Under the pieces are notes generated by a model. The model saw only the letters and a list, made by a program, of their open reading frames with translations. It did not search any database and had not been told where the DNA came from. A stretch of 64,000 nucleotides of DNA from Blattamonas nauphoetae (lineage: Eukaryota > Preaxostyla > Oxymonadida). The stretch lies in NCBI GenBank assembly GCA_033064195.1, contig JARBJD010000160.1, positions 62,001 through 126,000 of the forward strand. The letters run 5' to 3'. A program made the position numbers and the translations under genes. Position 1 is the first letter of the stretch. The number at the start of each line of letters is the position of its first letter. Positions 22,601 through 31,097 of the stretch are shown here, in pieces.

Positions 22601-25600
22601 GTTGTGTCATCAACGGGGAAGCTGCGCCTGACATCGACCTCCCTCATCGAACACTCTGGATCATCATCAGCTCCAACATTGATTCCATCTCCTCTCTTCT
22701 CTGTGACAGGAGGATCACTGACGATTGAGGGAACAGAAGCCTCTCCACAGATATTTGAATTCTTCGATGGATCAAGTGTGATCAAAACACTCTCAACCAA
22801 CCAGCCGTCTCTGACACTCTCGCACTGCCACTTCATGAACTGCGTCTCCGACGACAATGGAGTGATCTCTCTGGAGGGTGAGAATGGTGGACAACTTTCG
22901 ATGAGTGATTGTTTCTTTGAGAACAACTCTGGCTCGAAATCGAACGATCTCTTCGCTTCGGCAGGATGGAGTGTGGCACTGACAAGTCAGACGATTCTGT
23001 CATCATATTCTGAAAGCAACTTGGATCACGCAGTGATTGGAGATAAGTCGATGAACGACCTGATTCCTTATTCAGTTTTGAAGGTTCATCCCACACTTGG
23101 AGAGAATGATTGTGCGATGCCATCTGTCCCTTGCCCTTCCATCGTTCGCAGCTTGGAACTATGCATTCAGACCGAAAAGGACAACACAACGCCAGCTCTG
23201 CGAAAGATCGAAATGCAAACAGACGTGAAAGAGTCTTCAACACTCGCTGTTGGAAAGAAAAGAATTGAACTGTTTGCATCGTCGAAGGAGATCAAATTGA
23301 CTTGGGATTCGTCAACTTCGATGATGACAATCACAACTGGATATGCTCATCTCAACTCGTTCGTTCTCATCCATCTCCGTCCCACTTCTACCAATCCTCT
23401 TCTGCTCATGAATGACGCAGGAACTCTGAAGATGTCGTCGATTGAGTTTGATGGACAGAGCAAGACATTCTCGTCTCAACTGATTGCCGTTGAGGATGGG
23501 CACCTTCAAATCGCATCATCGTCGTTCTCTGCAATGCAAATGGAGTCCTCCGCGTTGATCGAGTCAGACGGAGTTGTGGAGATTGAATCTTGCACCTTCT
23601 CAGACATCACTCGCTCGACTCCGAACGCGACAGTTGTCCACACAACAAGCGAGAAGGGATCAGTCTCAGTGAAGCAGACGAAGTTCTTGTCGTGTTTTGG
23701 AGGATCGGAAGAACGATGGGTTGAGTTGACGGACAGAAACCCAACCGCACTCGCTCAAACGAGCTGGGAAGGGACGTTCAACGTGTCTTCTCCGATTCGA
23801 GGAGTGACAGTGAACTCAGCTTCGAAAGTGGGAGTTGCTGGATACAACCCGTTCTCGCTTCTATACGAATGGTACCCGCGAGAGGGATCGAACATTGTTG
23901 TGTCGAGTGAGAAGAGTCGGGAAGACCATCCTTTGTGCGGAGGGAAGGTTCTGCCATGCCTGACCGTGAACGAAGGGATGCGATTGACAACACAACGAAC
24001 GGTTGTTGTGAACGAGAAAGGAAGAGTGGATGGGGAAGTTGTGATTGAGAACCGCGCAGTGAGCATTTCTGGAGAGAACGGGAACGATATTTTAGAGTTT
24101 GTTGAGGATGGTCAGCTGGTGAGTGTGTCTGGATCAGATGCGAAGACCACCCTGACCGATCTTATGTTTGATGTCTCCCTTTCTCTCCTTATGTCGCCTG
24201 CTGGAGTCTTTCAGCTTGGAGGAGGAACACTTTCTGTGACTCAGTGCTCGCTGGTCTCGTCGTCTTCGATCAAAATGGGACTGTTTGTGATGGATGAGAC
24301 CTCGCTGAACGTAAACCATCTGAATCTGGACTCACTCGATATCTCTTCTTCCCTGTTCATTCTAAACAGAGCACAGTCTGTCACTCTCCAAAATGTGGAC
24401 ATGAAGAAATGCAAACTCGGCCAACTGATCACGAGCACCGACGTTGAAGACCTCTCCATCGCGTCATCGTCATTTGTTGGAGTCACACAGCCTCTCTCAT
24501 CAGCTCTGATTGTTCAGACAAGAGGCTCTCTCACAATATCGAACACTATTGTCGAAAACATCACTCGCCAGACTGGAGACGGAAGCGTCATCTCAGCGAC
24601 ACTCACCGCAAACACTGACAAACTTTCGATTGACTCGACAACTTTCACGTCATGTTCGTGTTCAGGTGGAAATGGAGGAGCACTTGCAGTGACCATGCCA
24701 GCTTCAGCTCTCTTCTCCATCACTGGCACATCCTCCTTCGCATCCTGCACTGCAAGTGGAAAAGGGGACAATCTGTATCTTATTCACCCCGACCTCGCAT
24801 CGTTCGTGTTGACAGGCAATCTCGGAGCCATAAAACCGACCCTTCCTGCGACAAAGGCAGGAACAGACGCGATCCTGAACGAGTTTTATGGTTTCGAATC
24901 AGCGAGCTCGGAAAGCTCTCTGCTCTTCTTTTGGTTTCCTCATTCTGTTTCGGAGTCATCGACGCACATCCATGGAGAGGGATCAACACACCCGCTCTGT
25001 GGCAGACGCCAACTTCCTTGTTCGACCATCTCGACTGGTCTTGCTCATCCAAACACGAAACAGACATTCGTCGTCGATGCTCCCGTGACACTGGCAGAGT
25101 ACATTATGGTGACAGAAGCAGCAACTCTCACAGCTCCGATTCCAACGACTGTCACGGTTACCAAATCTGGCAGGATTGGAGTACCATCACACACTCTGAC
25201 TCTGTCGAACCTTTTCTTTGTCGGCTCAGCGATGCTGACGTCAAATTCTTTTGTTTTCATTTCATCAACCGGATCCCTCTCCATTGATTCGTGCTCAATC
25301 AACAATCACAATTCATCATGGCCAGGCTCAGCCATCTCCGCCTCTCTCGCCGCATCGAGCACTCTGACCCTTCTCTCCTCGTCGTTCGTGAGCTGCACCT
25401 CGTTGCAGGATGGGGGAGCGCTGGCCGTGACCATCACGTCAGGCTCGCTCTCGCTACACTCGTGTCGGTTTGAGGGCTGCTCGAGTGGGATGGACGGAGG
25501 GGCAGTCTGGCTGGATCTGTCGCAGATGCCGACGCTGTCGCAGTACTCGCTGTTGCAGACCGAGTTTGGGACAGGAAGTTCGGGAAACAAGGCGTCTGGG

Positions 25601-26902
25601 ATGGGGGGCTGTGTGTTTGTGGTGGGGGACGATCTGGAAAGAGTGGTTGTGGGGAGCATCTGGCGAGGGTCTTTCGAGGAAGCGGGAGCGGACGATTTGT
25701 GGGGAAGGGACGACGCAAGCGCGGGGATGTCGTTGCTGTTGCTTCTGCGGTCGCAAGTGATTGGGGTGGGAGAGGGAGGAAGTGACGAAGCAGCAGGAAC
25801 AGTGGACAGCCCGTTCAAGACACTTCATCGCTGCTTCGTTGAAACAGAAGAAAGCGATCGATCAATCGCTGTGGTTGTTGTGGGGCGAGCTCGAATCGGA
25901 GAGAGCTGTTGGCTGGTGGATCAGCCGGGATGGTCGATGGAAGTGAGTGGAAGTGAAAGCGGAAGTGGAGGATCGTTGGAAGGGGAAGTGCTATGCAGTG
26001 TGAGTGACGAGGAGAAGCCAGGAACAGCCTTCTCGTCAGCCCGACACGCGATGATCACTGTTCGCGGACAGACGCTCTCCTTCTTTGGCATTCTGTTCTC
26101 TTCATTCTCAGCCCCGCGCTCGACGGGGTTTGTGTTTTCTCTTCTGTCGTCGTGCTCGCTCTCCTCGTCCTCTCCCATCGCTGTCTCTCTCGTTTCGGTG
26201 TCTGGCTCTTCGTCGTTCTCAGCAGACAGATTCTCGATTCGCGACGTGTCATTTGTTGGGAAGGCATGTCTGGTGCAGTTTAGCGAGTCAAGCGAGATCG
26301 CACTGACATCGTGCTCGTTCTCGTCGGTCTCGTTGGCTGGAGGAGCGCTGATCTGGGGGACGACACGTGGTGGGATGAAAGTGGCGAACTCGGAATTCTT
26401 TGATTGCAGCGGGGAAGAGTTCGGAAGTGTGATTCGAATTGAGATTGTGGGAATCACAGGAGCAATCACAAACAACAACTTCAGGTCATGCTGGACTCGT
26501 GTGAGGGTGGGAGAGACGAGCGAGAGGGGAGTGGTTGGGGGAGGATGTGTGGTGGTTGAGATGATGACGCGAACACGCTCGACTCGTCGTCTTCGCTCTT
26601 CGTGCGTCGACCTCTCGCTGTCGTCGTTCTCCGACTGCACGCTGACGAACACTGACACCTCGGAATCTTCGCCGTCGTTGTCTTGGTTTGTGGGTGGGAG
26701 TGGATTCTTGATTTTTGGGAACGAGAAGACCGATTGTGCGATTCTTCAGAAAGTGCGTCTCTCTCGCTGCTTGTGCCGAGGGTTCGAAGGAATGAATGGA
26801 TTTGATGGTGGAGTTGTGGTTGGGCGAGGACACAGACTCTTCGCTGATCGACGGGACAGTTCAGTTGAAGAGTGCCAGATGGGAAGCGTGCAGCTGCGAT
26901 GA
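16604..26902 (+). CDS. Giant secreted parallel beta-helix protein (3432 aa)
   Basis: One open frame of 10.3 kb without introns. The first residues (MFLISSLLLFSTVSG) are a signal peptide. The body is a Ser/Thr-rich right-handed beta-helix resembling chlamydial Pmp proteins, with repeated GGA(I/L) and FxxN motifs in the N-terminal solenoid (GGAIRC, FYSN, GGAIHF, FDHN, residues 300-370). Cysteine-bearing linkers of C-G-x(3)-L-P-C type recur near residues 1162, 1469, 1909, 2444 and 2797, with looser versions near 573, 879 and 2170, marking about nine solenoid modules. Modules at about 20,530-20,955 and 24,520-24,930 are close repeats, with NEFYGFES in both. No clear transmembrane helix is seen at the C terminus, so how it is held at the surface is unknown. 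A role in surface adhesion or a glycocalyx is inferred. Confidence 0.9.
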   Translation: MFLISSLLLFSTVSGLSTLTCPDLSPFFIHSRSNIHETHSSHESIALSLGNYQSNTVLLESRYIKVVGPEDKLARIYEGSQVKGSLFQLENSTCSFSFFSFEPLTSNVVRTSHHSLCEIIDSKITVYETTSPFDCLDSSLFVDHTDFIFNAESNLAPSLTTTDTFSSKVSFSNCEIGNVVVGSESSLMASTLIQHTAMDSCVLQNVTHINRYRRCEEVKEPFNVTLTNSKWIDCSNGFYGSIVRDVEDQTTFRAVNNTFIRGITNGETTGETYTKSTVVVIFSHTYISCEFRSCIGSNSAGGAIRCRGVGSLTVTKCEFYSNICNADHYDDNKITAVGGAIHFHGNSVGALHITQSRFDHNKANMGGSVSSQLAGSFSFQLSNITNGSCFKFPSPQTSFGGGLMVAYLPFNSIVSNLRFDGCNSEGSGGAIDCSNMTGSITFSNLFIANSLTRRGNVVFSDVQDPQSKIQFFSCIFFNNTSTEKKSNGDPFPNDVRLDRVEPWISLLQSNSTFVNCFSTSNAPKIAMADGSKLIYTFEYYDLNNNTLLDVLLPKPAIIVNGQEGTDASDCGTDYDNKCRTIAFTGLYRLFQTGINVLIEAGRYDETVAFDVTSKAVTFTSFGDIHPIIGYSGASAAFITKGTEIVRFEYLSFVPSSTSHVIHQNGNGGLEIADCSFVALDDASVEMEVSAVKLTFGSMLLTRVSFVELRLKGGSCVECVETTTEVTISESEFVSIGGTARAMIVFSRTSAGSGKVTMDGTRMIAEKGQKVGGIQISNVKTVSMTGMQLANVGSDEQEAAIDIASCTSLTLSSLLFERCIGKSASDIFVSNSPSISLPSPLSQSFSASSSPSSSVNGVASDTLLVRTSLAVDGVDGSDEEFCWKDAGGCRSISSLVSRIGHGVEWNTTLKQQTVGDSEISISNNLHLTVTGTTQSGSILSHTGAVSSPLLSVASGLLSVSQLTLSTDVPSATHTSSFFLITGGSLSFTSVRFPSLSFSNSGSLLQVSGTGSLSVSSVTISGCSTDGVGSVLHSTSSGTISLNTVSLNGSQCGSGKKGRSIAIESTAPFGLSSVVMKNVAILVEGSVGDHEVFLKGPSLSSTVTSSNFGSTLGSQTEQTTTKMRQFFGEDTSDASMSGPLSYLLYCHSTGTVWVNVLFWDHGFCGLSALPCKSLEMAHSKVNEADQIVNLVTDVRMTGTVVSKSTGSVIKSISGSKITAENTAQFEIGEGKLTLTLLTLELPSVLSQTLFVVSGGTLDILLTVTLTNPTTTAHATSLLLVCGGTVALDGTKLTTTQEMTLASSALMTQSKGLFTISNMNIENVSKTTGDGSVISVTLTTNTDMLSIISTTFISCSCSGGNGGALFVSLSASALFSITGTSSFTSCTASGKGSKLYLSRPGLLSFLTPNEGAGHLDSIKPTLSTKAIADDILNEFYGFESSSSEGSLLLYWYPFSTDDTTMHVHSSGHAHSLCGKEALPCQTLPDSLSKIQSATTLMIDSNMELSSKLTSLPRAWTVTKSGSAVLTLVADGQIEISNSRSALTMSSLSLTVGTVASGRTAELITASAGSLAISSCTVTNIDQANAVPFMFVNGGSASIGVSNTFVNPSVASSLFAVSAGSLSITLPLSVTHLSDARSAALFDLSGGTTTLSSSLKSLFSSGTVFSIKEGSVLSLNTVSDDFNLAKMPQLAELDGGRLVVTGSFTKGMLSSSFISGHGTLEIGASFTSFSPQSTSNSECRLLTLTILKGETVQIGSSTNKVTFDSCSSSEDGGVLHATLQETGALALTNTTFAGCSSDGNGGAIFVDLASSTLPPSISLTSVSFGDVTAGTGCSAQNGQAVYCVVASGQETTSLKAIRDALLPSSPYTPPAFSSTERTLVEFGDGSLVGSILYPFHPTTTQLSLRADVGFDHPLCGNTLLPCQSLKQGYSNIPVLSDTHSLMLDTPLTLNEKLSTEDKTVIIAGSISNSLVLGTGAELDVKAGELVLSSLTVVLPTPLTKSVFVVSSTGKLRLTSTSLIEHSGSSSAPTLIPSPLFSVTGGSLTIEGTEASPQIFEFFDGSSVIKTLSTNQPSLTLSHCHFMNCVSDDNGVISLEGENGGQLSMSDCFFENNSGSKSNDLFASAGWSVALTSQTILSSYSESNLDHAVIGDKSMNDLIPYSVLKVHPTLGENDCAMPSVPCPSIVRSLELCIQTEKDNTTPALRKIEMQTDVKESSTLAVGKKRIELFASSKEIKLTWDSSTSMMTITTGYAHLNSFVLIHLRPTSTNPLLLMNDAGTLKMSSIEFDGQSKTFSSQLIAVEDGHLQIASSSFSAMQMESSALIESDGVVEIESCTFSDITRSTPNATVVHTTSEKGSVSVKQTKFLSCFGGSEERWVELTDRNPTALAQTSWEGTFNVSSPIRGVTVNSASKVGVAGYNPFSLLYEWYPREGSNIVVSSEKSREDHPLCGGKVLPCLTVNEGMRLTTQRTVVVNEKGRVDGEVVIENRAVSISGENGNDILEFVEDGQLVSVSGSDAKTTLTDLMFDVSLSLLMSPAGVFQLGGGTLSVTQCSLVSSSSIKMGLFVMDETSLNVNHLNLDSLDISSSLFILNRAQSVTLQNVDMKKCKLGQLITSTDVEDLSIASSSFVGVTQPLSSALIVQTRGSLTISNTIVENITRQTGDGSVISATLTANTDKLSIDSTTFTSCSCSGGNGGALAVTMPASALFSITGTSSFASCTASGKGDNLYLIHPDLASFVLTGNLGAIKPTLPATKAGTDAILNEFYGFESASSESSLLFFWFPHSVSESSTHIHGEGSTHPLCGRRQLPCSTISTGLAHPNTKQTFVVDAPVTLAEYIMVTEAATLTAPIPTTVTVTKSGRIGVPSHTLTLSNLFFVGSAMLTSNSFVFISSTGSLSIDSCSINNHNSSWPGSAISASLAASSTLTLLSSSFVSCTSLQDGGALAVTITSGSLSLHSCRFEGCSSGMDGGAVWLDLSQMPTLSQYSLLQTEFGTGSSGNKASGMGGCVFVVGDDLERVVVGSIWRGSFEEAGADDLWGRDDASAGMSLLLLLRSQVIGVGEGGSDEAAGTVDSPFKTLHRCFVETEESDRSIAVVVVGRARIGESCWLVDQPGWSMEVSGSESGSGGSLEGEVLCSVSDEEKPGTAFSSARHAMITVRGQTLSFFGILFSSFSAPRSTGFVFSLLSSCSLSSSSPIAVSLVSVSGSSSFSADRFSIRDVSFVGKACLVQFSESSEIALTSCSFSSVSLAGGALIWGTTRGGMKVANSEFFDCSGEEFGSVIRIEIVGITGAITNNNFRSCWTRVRVGETSERGVVGGGCVVVEMMTRTRSTRRLRSSCVDLSLSSFSDCTLTNTDTSESSPSLSWFVGGSGFLIFGNEKTDCAILQKVRLSRCLCRGFEGMNGFDGGVVVGRGHRLFADRRDSSVEECQMGSVQLR

Positions 26903-27165
26903 TCCTCTCTCCCTTTCGATTCCGATTCCCGATGGCCTCCCTTCACGTCGTCTTCAACGAACGCTGATGATGTATTTCGACACAGACTCTTCATTTTTTC
27001 TCAATATGTAGCCATCATTTCCCTCTTCTTTTATAGTTGTGTGTGGCTTTTTTTCTCGTTTCTGAAACCATTTCGCTGATACCATTGATTTTGTCACTCT
27101 CAGTCAATGATTATACAACAGATGTCTCTGTGTCAGTCCGGTCCAAGCATAGTCTCTTCGTTTTG
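25411..27165 (+). repeat. 1.75-kb inverted repeat, copy 1 (3' end of giant gene plus flank)
   Basis: Nearly identical to the complement of 43495-45248. It covers the last 500 residues of the giant protein (about nine amino-acid differences) and about 260 bp of 3' flank with more indels. Homology starts abruptly at a GGAGCGCTGGC motif inside both genes and fades near TTCTCTTCGTTTTG. Confidence 0.85.
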
Positions 27166-27701
27166 GTGACTATATGTGAGAAATGCGATTGAACAATACT
27201 CGCCAAACCCCGCGGCAGTTTTAGTGGATTCGATGGCTGTGCTCTTATCTTCGCCACATCAACCGATATTCAGACAGAGTCTCACATTCGTTCGCTATTG
27301 TCTCACTCGGAATTCAATGTCAAACCGCCTATCCCTCATCTCCTCCAACCTCGTTTCAAGAATCACATCGACACCTCATCTACGTGATCTTTTTGTGATC
27401 GATGATAACGGGATGCTGAGCAACATGATCAAGATCCTCCGAATCACCGTCTATTTCTTCCCCACTGACGCTGTTCGATATCTCCACACAGATTTCGACA
27501 TTGACCATGAATCAGTCCGAAATGTGGTGTTGAATGACGTGGTGATCCCAATGGAACCATCTCTCGTCCAGATCACTTGCAATCCACGCATTATGTTGTG
27601 GGAAGAAGAGTGCAGAGAGACATTCAGACTACTGTCGAATATCTTTGAACGAGGTGCGTTCGACCAACCAACACTGCATTTCATTTGCTCCTCTCACCTC
27701 C

Positions 27702-30337
27702 GGGTAAGTATAGAGACAGATCTGATTTTGTATACGCACAGATCTGTCCATCGGTATAGGCACAGATCTGCGGTATACACACAGATCTGTCAATATGTTC
27801 CTAATTGTTGACTAAATTGAACATTTTTTCTCTGATTGATCTTCAAAACAAATTGTATGTCCCTCTACCCCCTTTAAAACAACAACTCTCGCAAATGTGT
27901 GACCAGCTGAACTGATCAAGCCAGAATAAGTTTGAAACGAATCACGGGTGAGACAAGGTGAGGTGAGGGATGATAGCGATTGGATATGAGGAAGTAGAGG
28001 TGTCGTGGCTTGGTTGATGACGCGGTGTTGTGCAGGAAGCTGACAGAGGGAAAGATTCAGTGAAAGAGTGAAATGAAGAGGAGAAAGGGAAACTGGTTCG
28101 GGAGTCGGGCTGTATCGCATCCATGAGAACATCATTCAGGTAGGGTGGAGCAAGAAGTGCTGTTGGTGACGTAACGATGATGAACACAGGATCCTCATTT
28201 CTGTCGTGTTGTGGTGACCAAAGAGAGATTTGGGTTGGCTCTGAATGGAATATTTCAGAATTGTGGGTGGGTTGCGATTGTGCATTCGAGAGTTGAACGA
28301 GGGATCGTGAATTCTGGAGACGGCTATTCCGCTGTGGGATCATCTTCGAAGGTATGTCCAGCAGGATAATAGATACTTCCTCTTCTCCTTCCTCCTCGTT
28401 ACCCATTGTAGCCGCATTTTCTTTCATAATTGCTTGATTTCCGTTCTTTCTCACTTCGACAAATCTTCGTCTTGAGTCCTTCGCTCGTTCTCAGCTATGA
28501 TCGGTACTGATTCCTCCATCGGCCACAGAACCCGCTGATCGAATAAATAAGAGTTCTTCACCTGCTATCGCACCCCAAACAAGACACGGAGGGTTCAGTG
28601 TTGTCTGAACCGCTCTCAAACTCCACACTAAGTCCACTGATGCTCTCCGCACGGAAAGATAAAGTATGTTGTACGAGTGATCAACTATTCCACTTGGAAG
28701 GGGAGGATGTCAAGACATCCGTGTGTTTTGATTCCCAACTTTTTGAAAGCAGGTATTGTGTCGATTTGAGTGTAATATTCTGGGATGAGTGCGGTTTATT
28801 TGACACTATCTGCGAAAGGTGCAATATTTCCGATTCCTGCCACCTGATCTGCGAATGGGAGAATAGCTTCAGATGAGATTCCTGTATCTGGTTTTTGTCC
28901 ATTGATGCGTTCGTTTTCACAGGACTAGGCGTTGGTCCACTTTGAAAAACATGAGTTGGGGTGGCCTGTGGGGACGATTTGGTTGAGCGGATCCGAACCA
29001 TCGGAGGGGGAAATGGGTTGGATGGAAGTGTGTTGGAGTTGATGGTAAGGAAGTTCATTGACTCCACAAGGTCCTCATACATCTCAAAAAATGACGATAG
29101 TTCGCTTGTGGATGAACTAGTGCTTTGAAAGTGGGAGGAAAATTGGCTTTCGAGATCATGTGGTGGAGAACTCAGATCGTCTCTATCGCTCGACATATTT
29201 CCTCCATCTTCCAATCTCGAAAGTACGAGGTCATCATCAAGCCTGATGAACGCCCACGATTGCGTCGGATGTCTTTTCGTTCTGTCCAGTTTCTTGTTTT
29301 GGTGTGATGAGAAAACGACACGCTTCAATTTTGCATCCCTCATTGGTTGATCCAAAGTGCCAAGTGAGAGTGTATGACTTGTTTTTTTGGCCAAACGGGA
29401 ATGTACCGATGATACTTTTGTGTAATTTGGCGGGATCGGATTTTGCATTTTGAGTCTGGCACATATCTAAAACAGATGAGAGTGGACACTCTCAAAGAAT
29501 GTTCCGGCCTCGTCCCACATCCTTCTGGGCTTGACGGAGGGCATCACGGTAAGTTGTACCGAATGGTGTCCAGTGAAGCAGTCACCAAACTGTCATGGTG
29601 CAATATGCTGAAGATGGAGAAAGAGATGAAATAATGATTGTGAAATGTGAGACAGACTATATTGAAACGTTCTTCACGCGAATGTGATTCAACTGTTCAG
29701 AAATCAGTTCAACCCTTCGAACAGCAGGTTAAACGAACTTTGCCAACATTCCATTGTATCACTAGATATGTCATTGATCACTTCATATTCGACGGAGAAT
29801 CCGTGAGAATACGTCTTTCGGAACGATCAGAAAGACTTGTGTTCTTTCGACTCCGGATCGAAGGTATGGTGAGTCTATTGTTTCGGTATAGAATCCGGCC
29901 TTTACCAGGGCTGTTTGGAGACTATTCAAATGCTGCATCCAGTCTTGGATATGAAGTTTATCTGTCATGGGAGAGGGAGCTGCGATTAAAACAATTCCGT
30001 CAATTCAAGGTCGAAGGCAGATTGAGGATGAGTTTGATGAGACATGTGAGTTGACAGTTTGGATTCGAAAGGTTGTATATATCGATATTTCGAGAGATGG
30101 AGAGAAACCTAGGCTTGACGGGTTGATCACTTCCATCGTTCACACAAAGACAGAATTTTGGTTTAAAGGAGGGAGATGGACATTAACTATGTTTTGAAGC
30201 TAGATAAGATAAAAAATGAGTGATATAGTCGAAAATTATGAACATTTTGACAGATCTGTGTGTATACTGCAGATCTGTGCGTATACCAAATTTAGATCTG
30301 TGTGTATACAAAATCAGATCTGTCTCTATACATACCC
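27702..30337. mobile_element. 2.64-kb Mutator-like TIR element with 9-bp target duplication
   Basis: Direct repeats CTCACCTCC at 27693-27701 and 30338-30346 flank the element. Its ends are inverted repeats of about 100 bp that start GGG and then GTATAGAGACAGATCTG in near-identical form. They contain several copies of a GTATAC-x-CACAGATCTG unit. A 9-bp duplication plus long TIRs starting with G points to the Mutator (MULE) superfamily. No clear transposase was recognised inside. Minus-strand frames at 27942-28454 and 28681-29464 are moderately protein-like, suggesting captured host sequence, but exon structure could not be settled. Confidence 0.8.
28681..29464 (-). CDS. Possible cargo gene inside the Mutator-like element
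   Basis: Two overlapping minus-strand frames look coding in turn. The 5' one contains YTLTWHFGSTNEGCKIEAC and follows a pyrimidine tract ending in TTTTAG. The 3' one continues WAFIRLDDDLVLSRLEDGG and is Ser/Pro-rich to 28681. A frame change between them near 29,300 suggests an intron, but no GT-AG pair I tried joined them cleanly. No family is recognised. It could be part of the element's own protein, a captured host gene, or chance. Confidence 0.3.
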
Positions 30338-30615
30338 CTCACCTCCCAGTTGTCTCTGAATCTCTTCTCTCCAAAGTGGAGCATGAATCCGTCCACCAGT
30401 TCGTAATTTGGACAATGAACGAAAATATCCGTATATGGCAAACCGATGGAGCCAAAACCTGGCGCCGAGGGAGAATATTGTTGCAGACACTGGAACAGGA
30501 AGGGTTTCTTGAAGGAATCGAACAATCATTGCTTCACGACAAATCAACGAGAGATGGATGGTATGTGGGGGTCTATTCATTCGAACTCATCAACAATTTG
30601 GGGATGAACTGTTAA

Positions 30616-31097
30616 GAGCCTGATTAGATGACACCACTTGCTGACCTTTCAATGCTTCCCACTCGCTCTGTGTTGACACTTTGGTGTGCTCCATTCTCCA
30701 TTCTCATTCTCGTCTTTGACTCTTTCTTTTCACTTCGTTCTCTCCTCTTCCATTTTCAGCGAATCTGACCTCTGTGTAATTGTCTCTGCTATTCTTTCAT
30801 CCTTCAATTGGTTTGACGATGCCCATGTTCCAACATCTCGCCCGACCACCATTCCCGCTGTTTTCTTTATTTTTTTGGACATTTCAGCTGTTTCTTGACA
30901 ACAGGAGCGATTTGTCGTTCATGAGTCTTGCTCAACCTCTTTCCTCATTCAGTTGACCTTCACCGAATATCGACACAACAGTGATGAATGTGTGTAAGAG
31001 AAGTGGTGATTGAAAAATTATCTGAACAACATCGTTGTCCACCAACAACCCCAGATTCAATAATCAACGACATCCTTCAAGCTGCGTGGGATAACAT
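30616..31097. other. Intergenic stretch, no gene seen
   Basis: Lies between two converging genes. Pyrimidine-rich on the plus strand, short frames only. Confidence 0.5.

Larger units (their letters stand above)
27176..30615 (+). pseudogene. 5'-truncated EYSPF gene split by a Mutator-like element
   Basis: Sequence matching the family begins mid-protein (QYSPNPAAVLVDSMAVLLSS) about 10 bp after the end of the 3' flank of the giant gene; the first 80 or so codons are missing. It runs to CSSHL, is interrupted at 27702-30337, and resumes with PVVSESLLSKVEHE to a normal family C terminus ending TAA at 30613-30615. With one copy of the 9-bp target the two parts join in frame. The missing 5' part and the insertion both argue that it is dead. 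The related gene at 39269-43432 sits in the same place relative to the other giant gene. Confidence 0.85.

Noticed and set aside
25921-26658. Long open frames antisense to the giant genes (also 44000-44737 and others).
   Set aside because: They occur in the same register in both copies only because the sense sequence is conserved. Their composition follows from the Ser-rich sense codons, and they lack any domain character.
27702-27712. The left end of the Mutator-like element reads GGGTAAGTATAG, a consensus 5' splice site, suggesting that the whole element could be an intron (introner).
   Set aside because: The only nearby 3' acceptor (CCTCCCAG at the right target) leaves the host out of frame, whereas removing the element with one 9-bp target restores it exactly. 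The inverted ends and target duplication explain it better.
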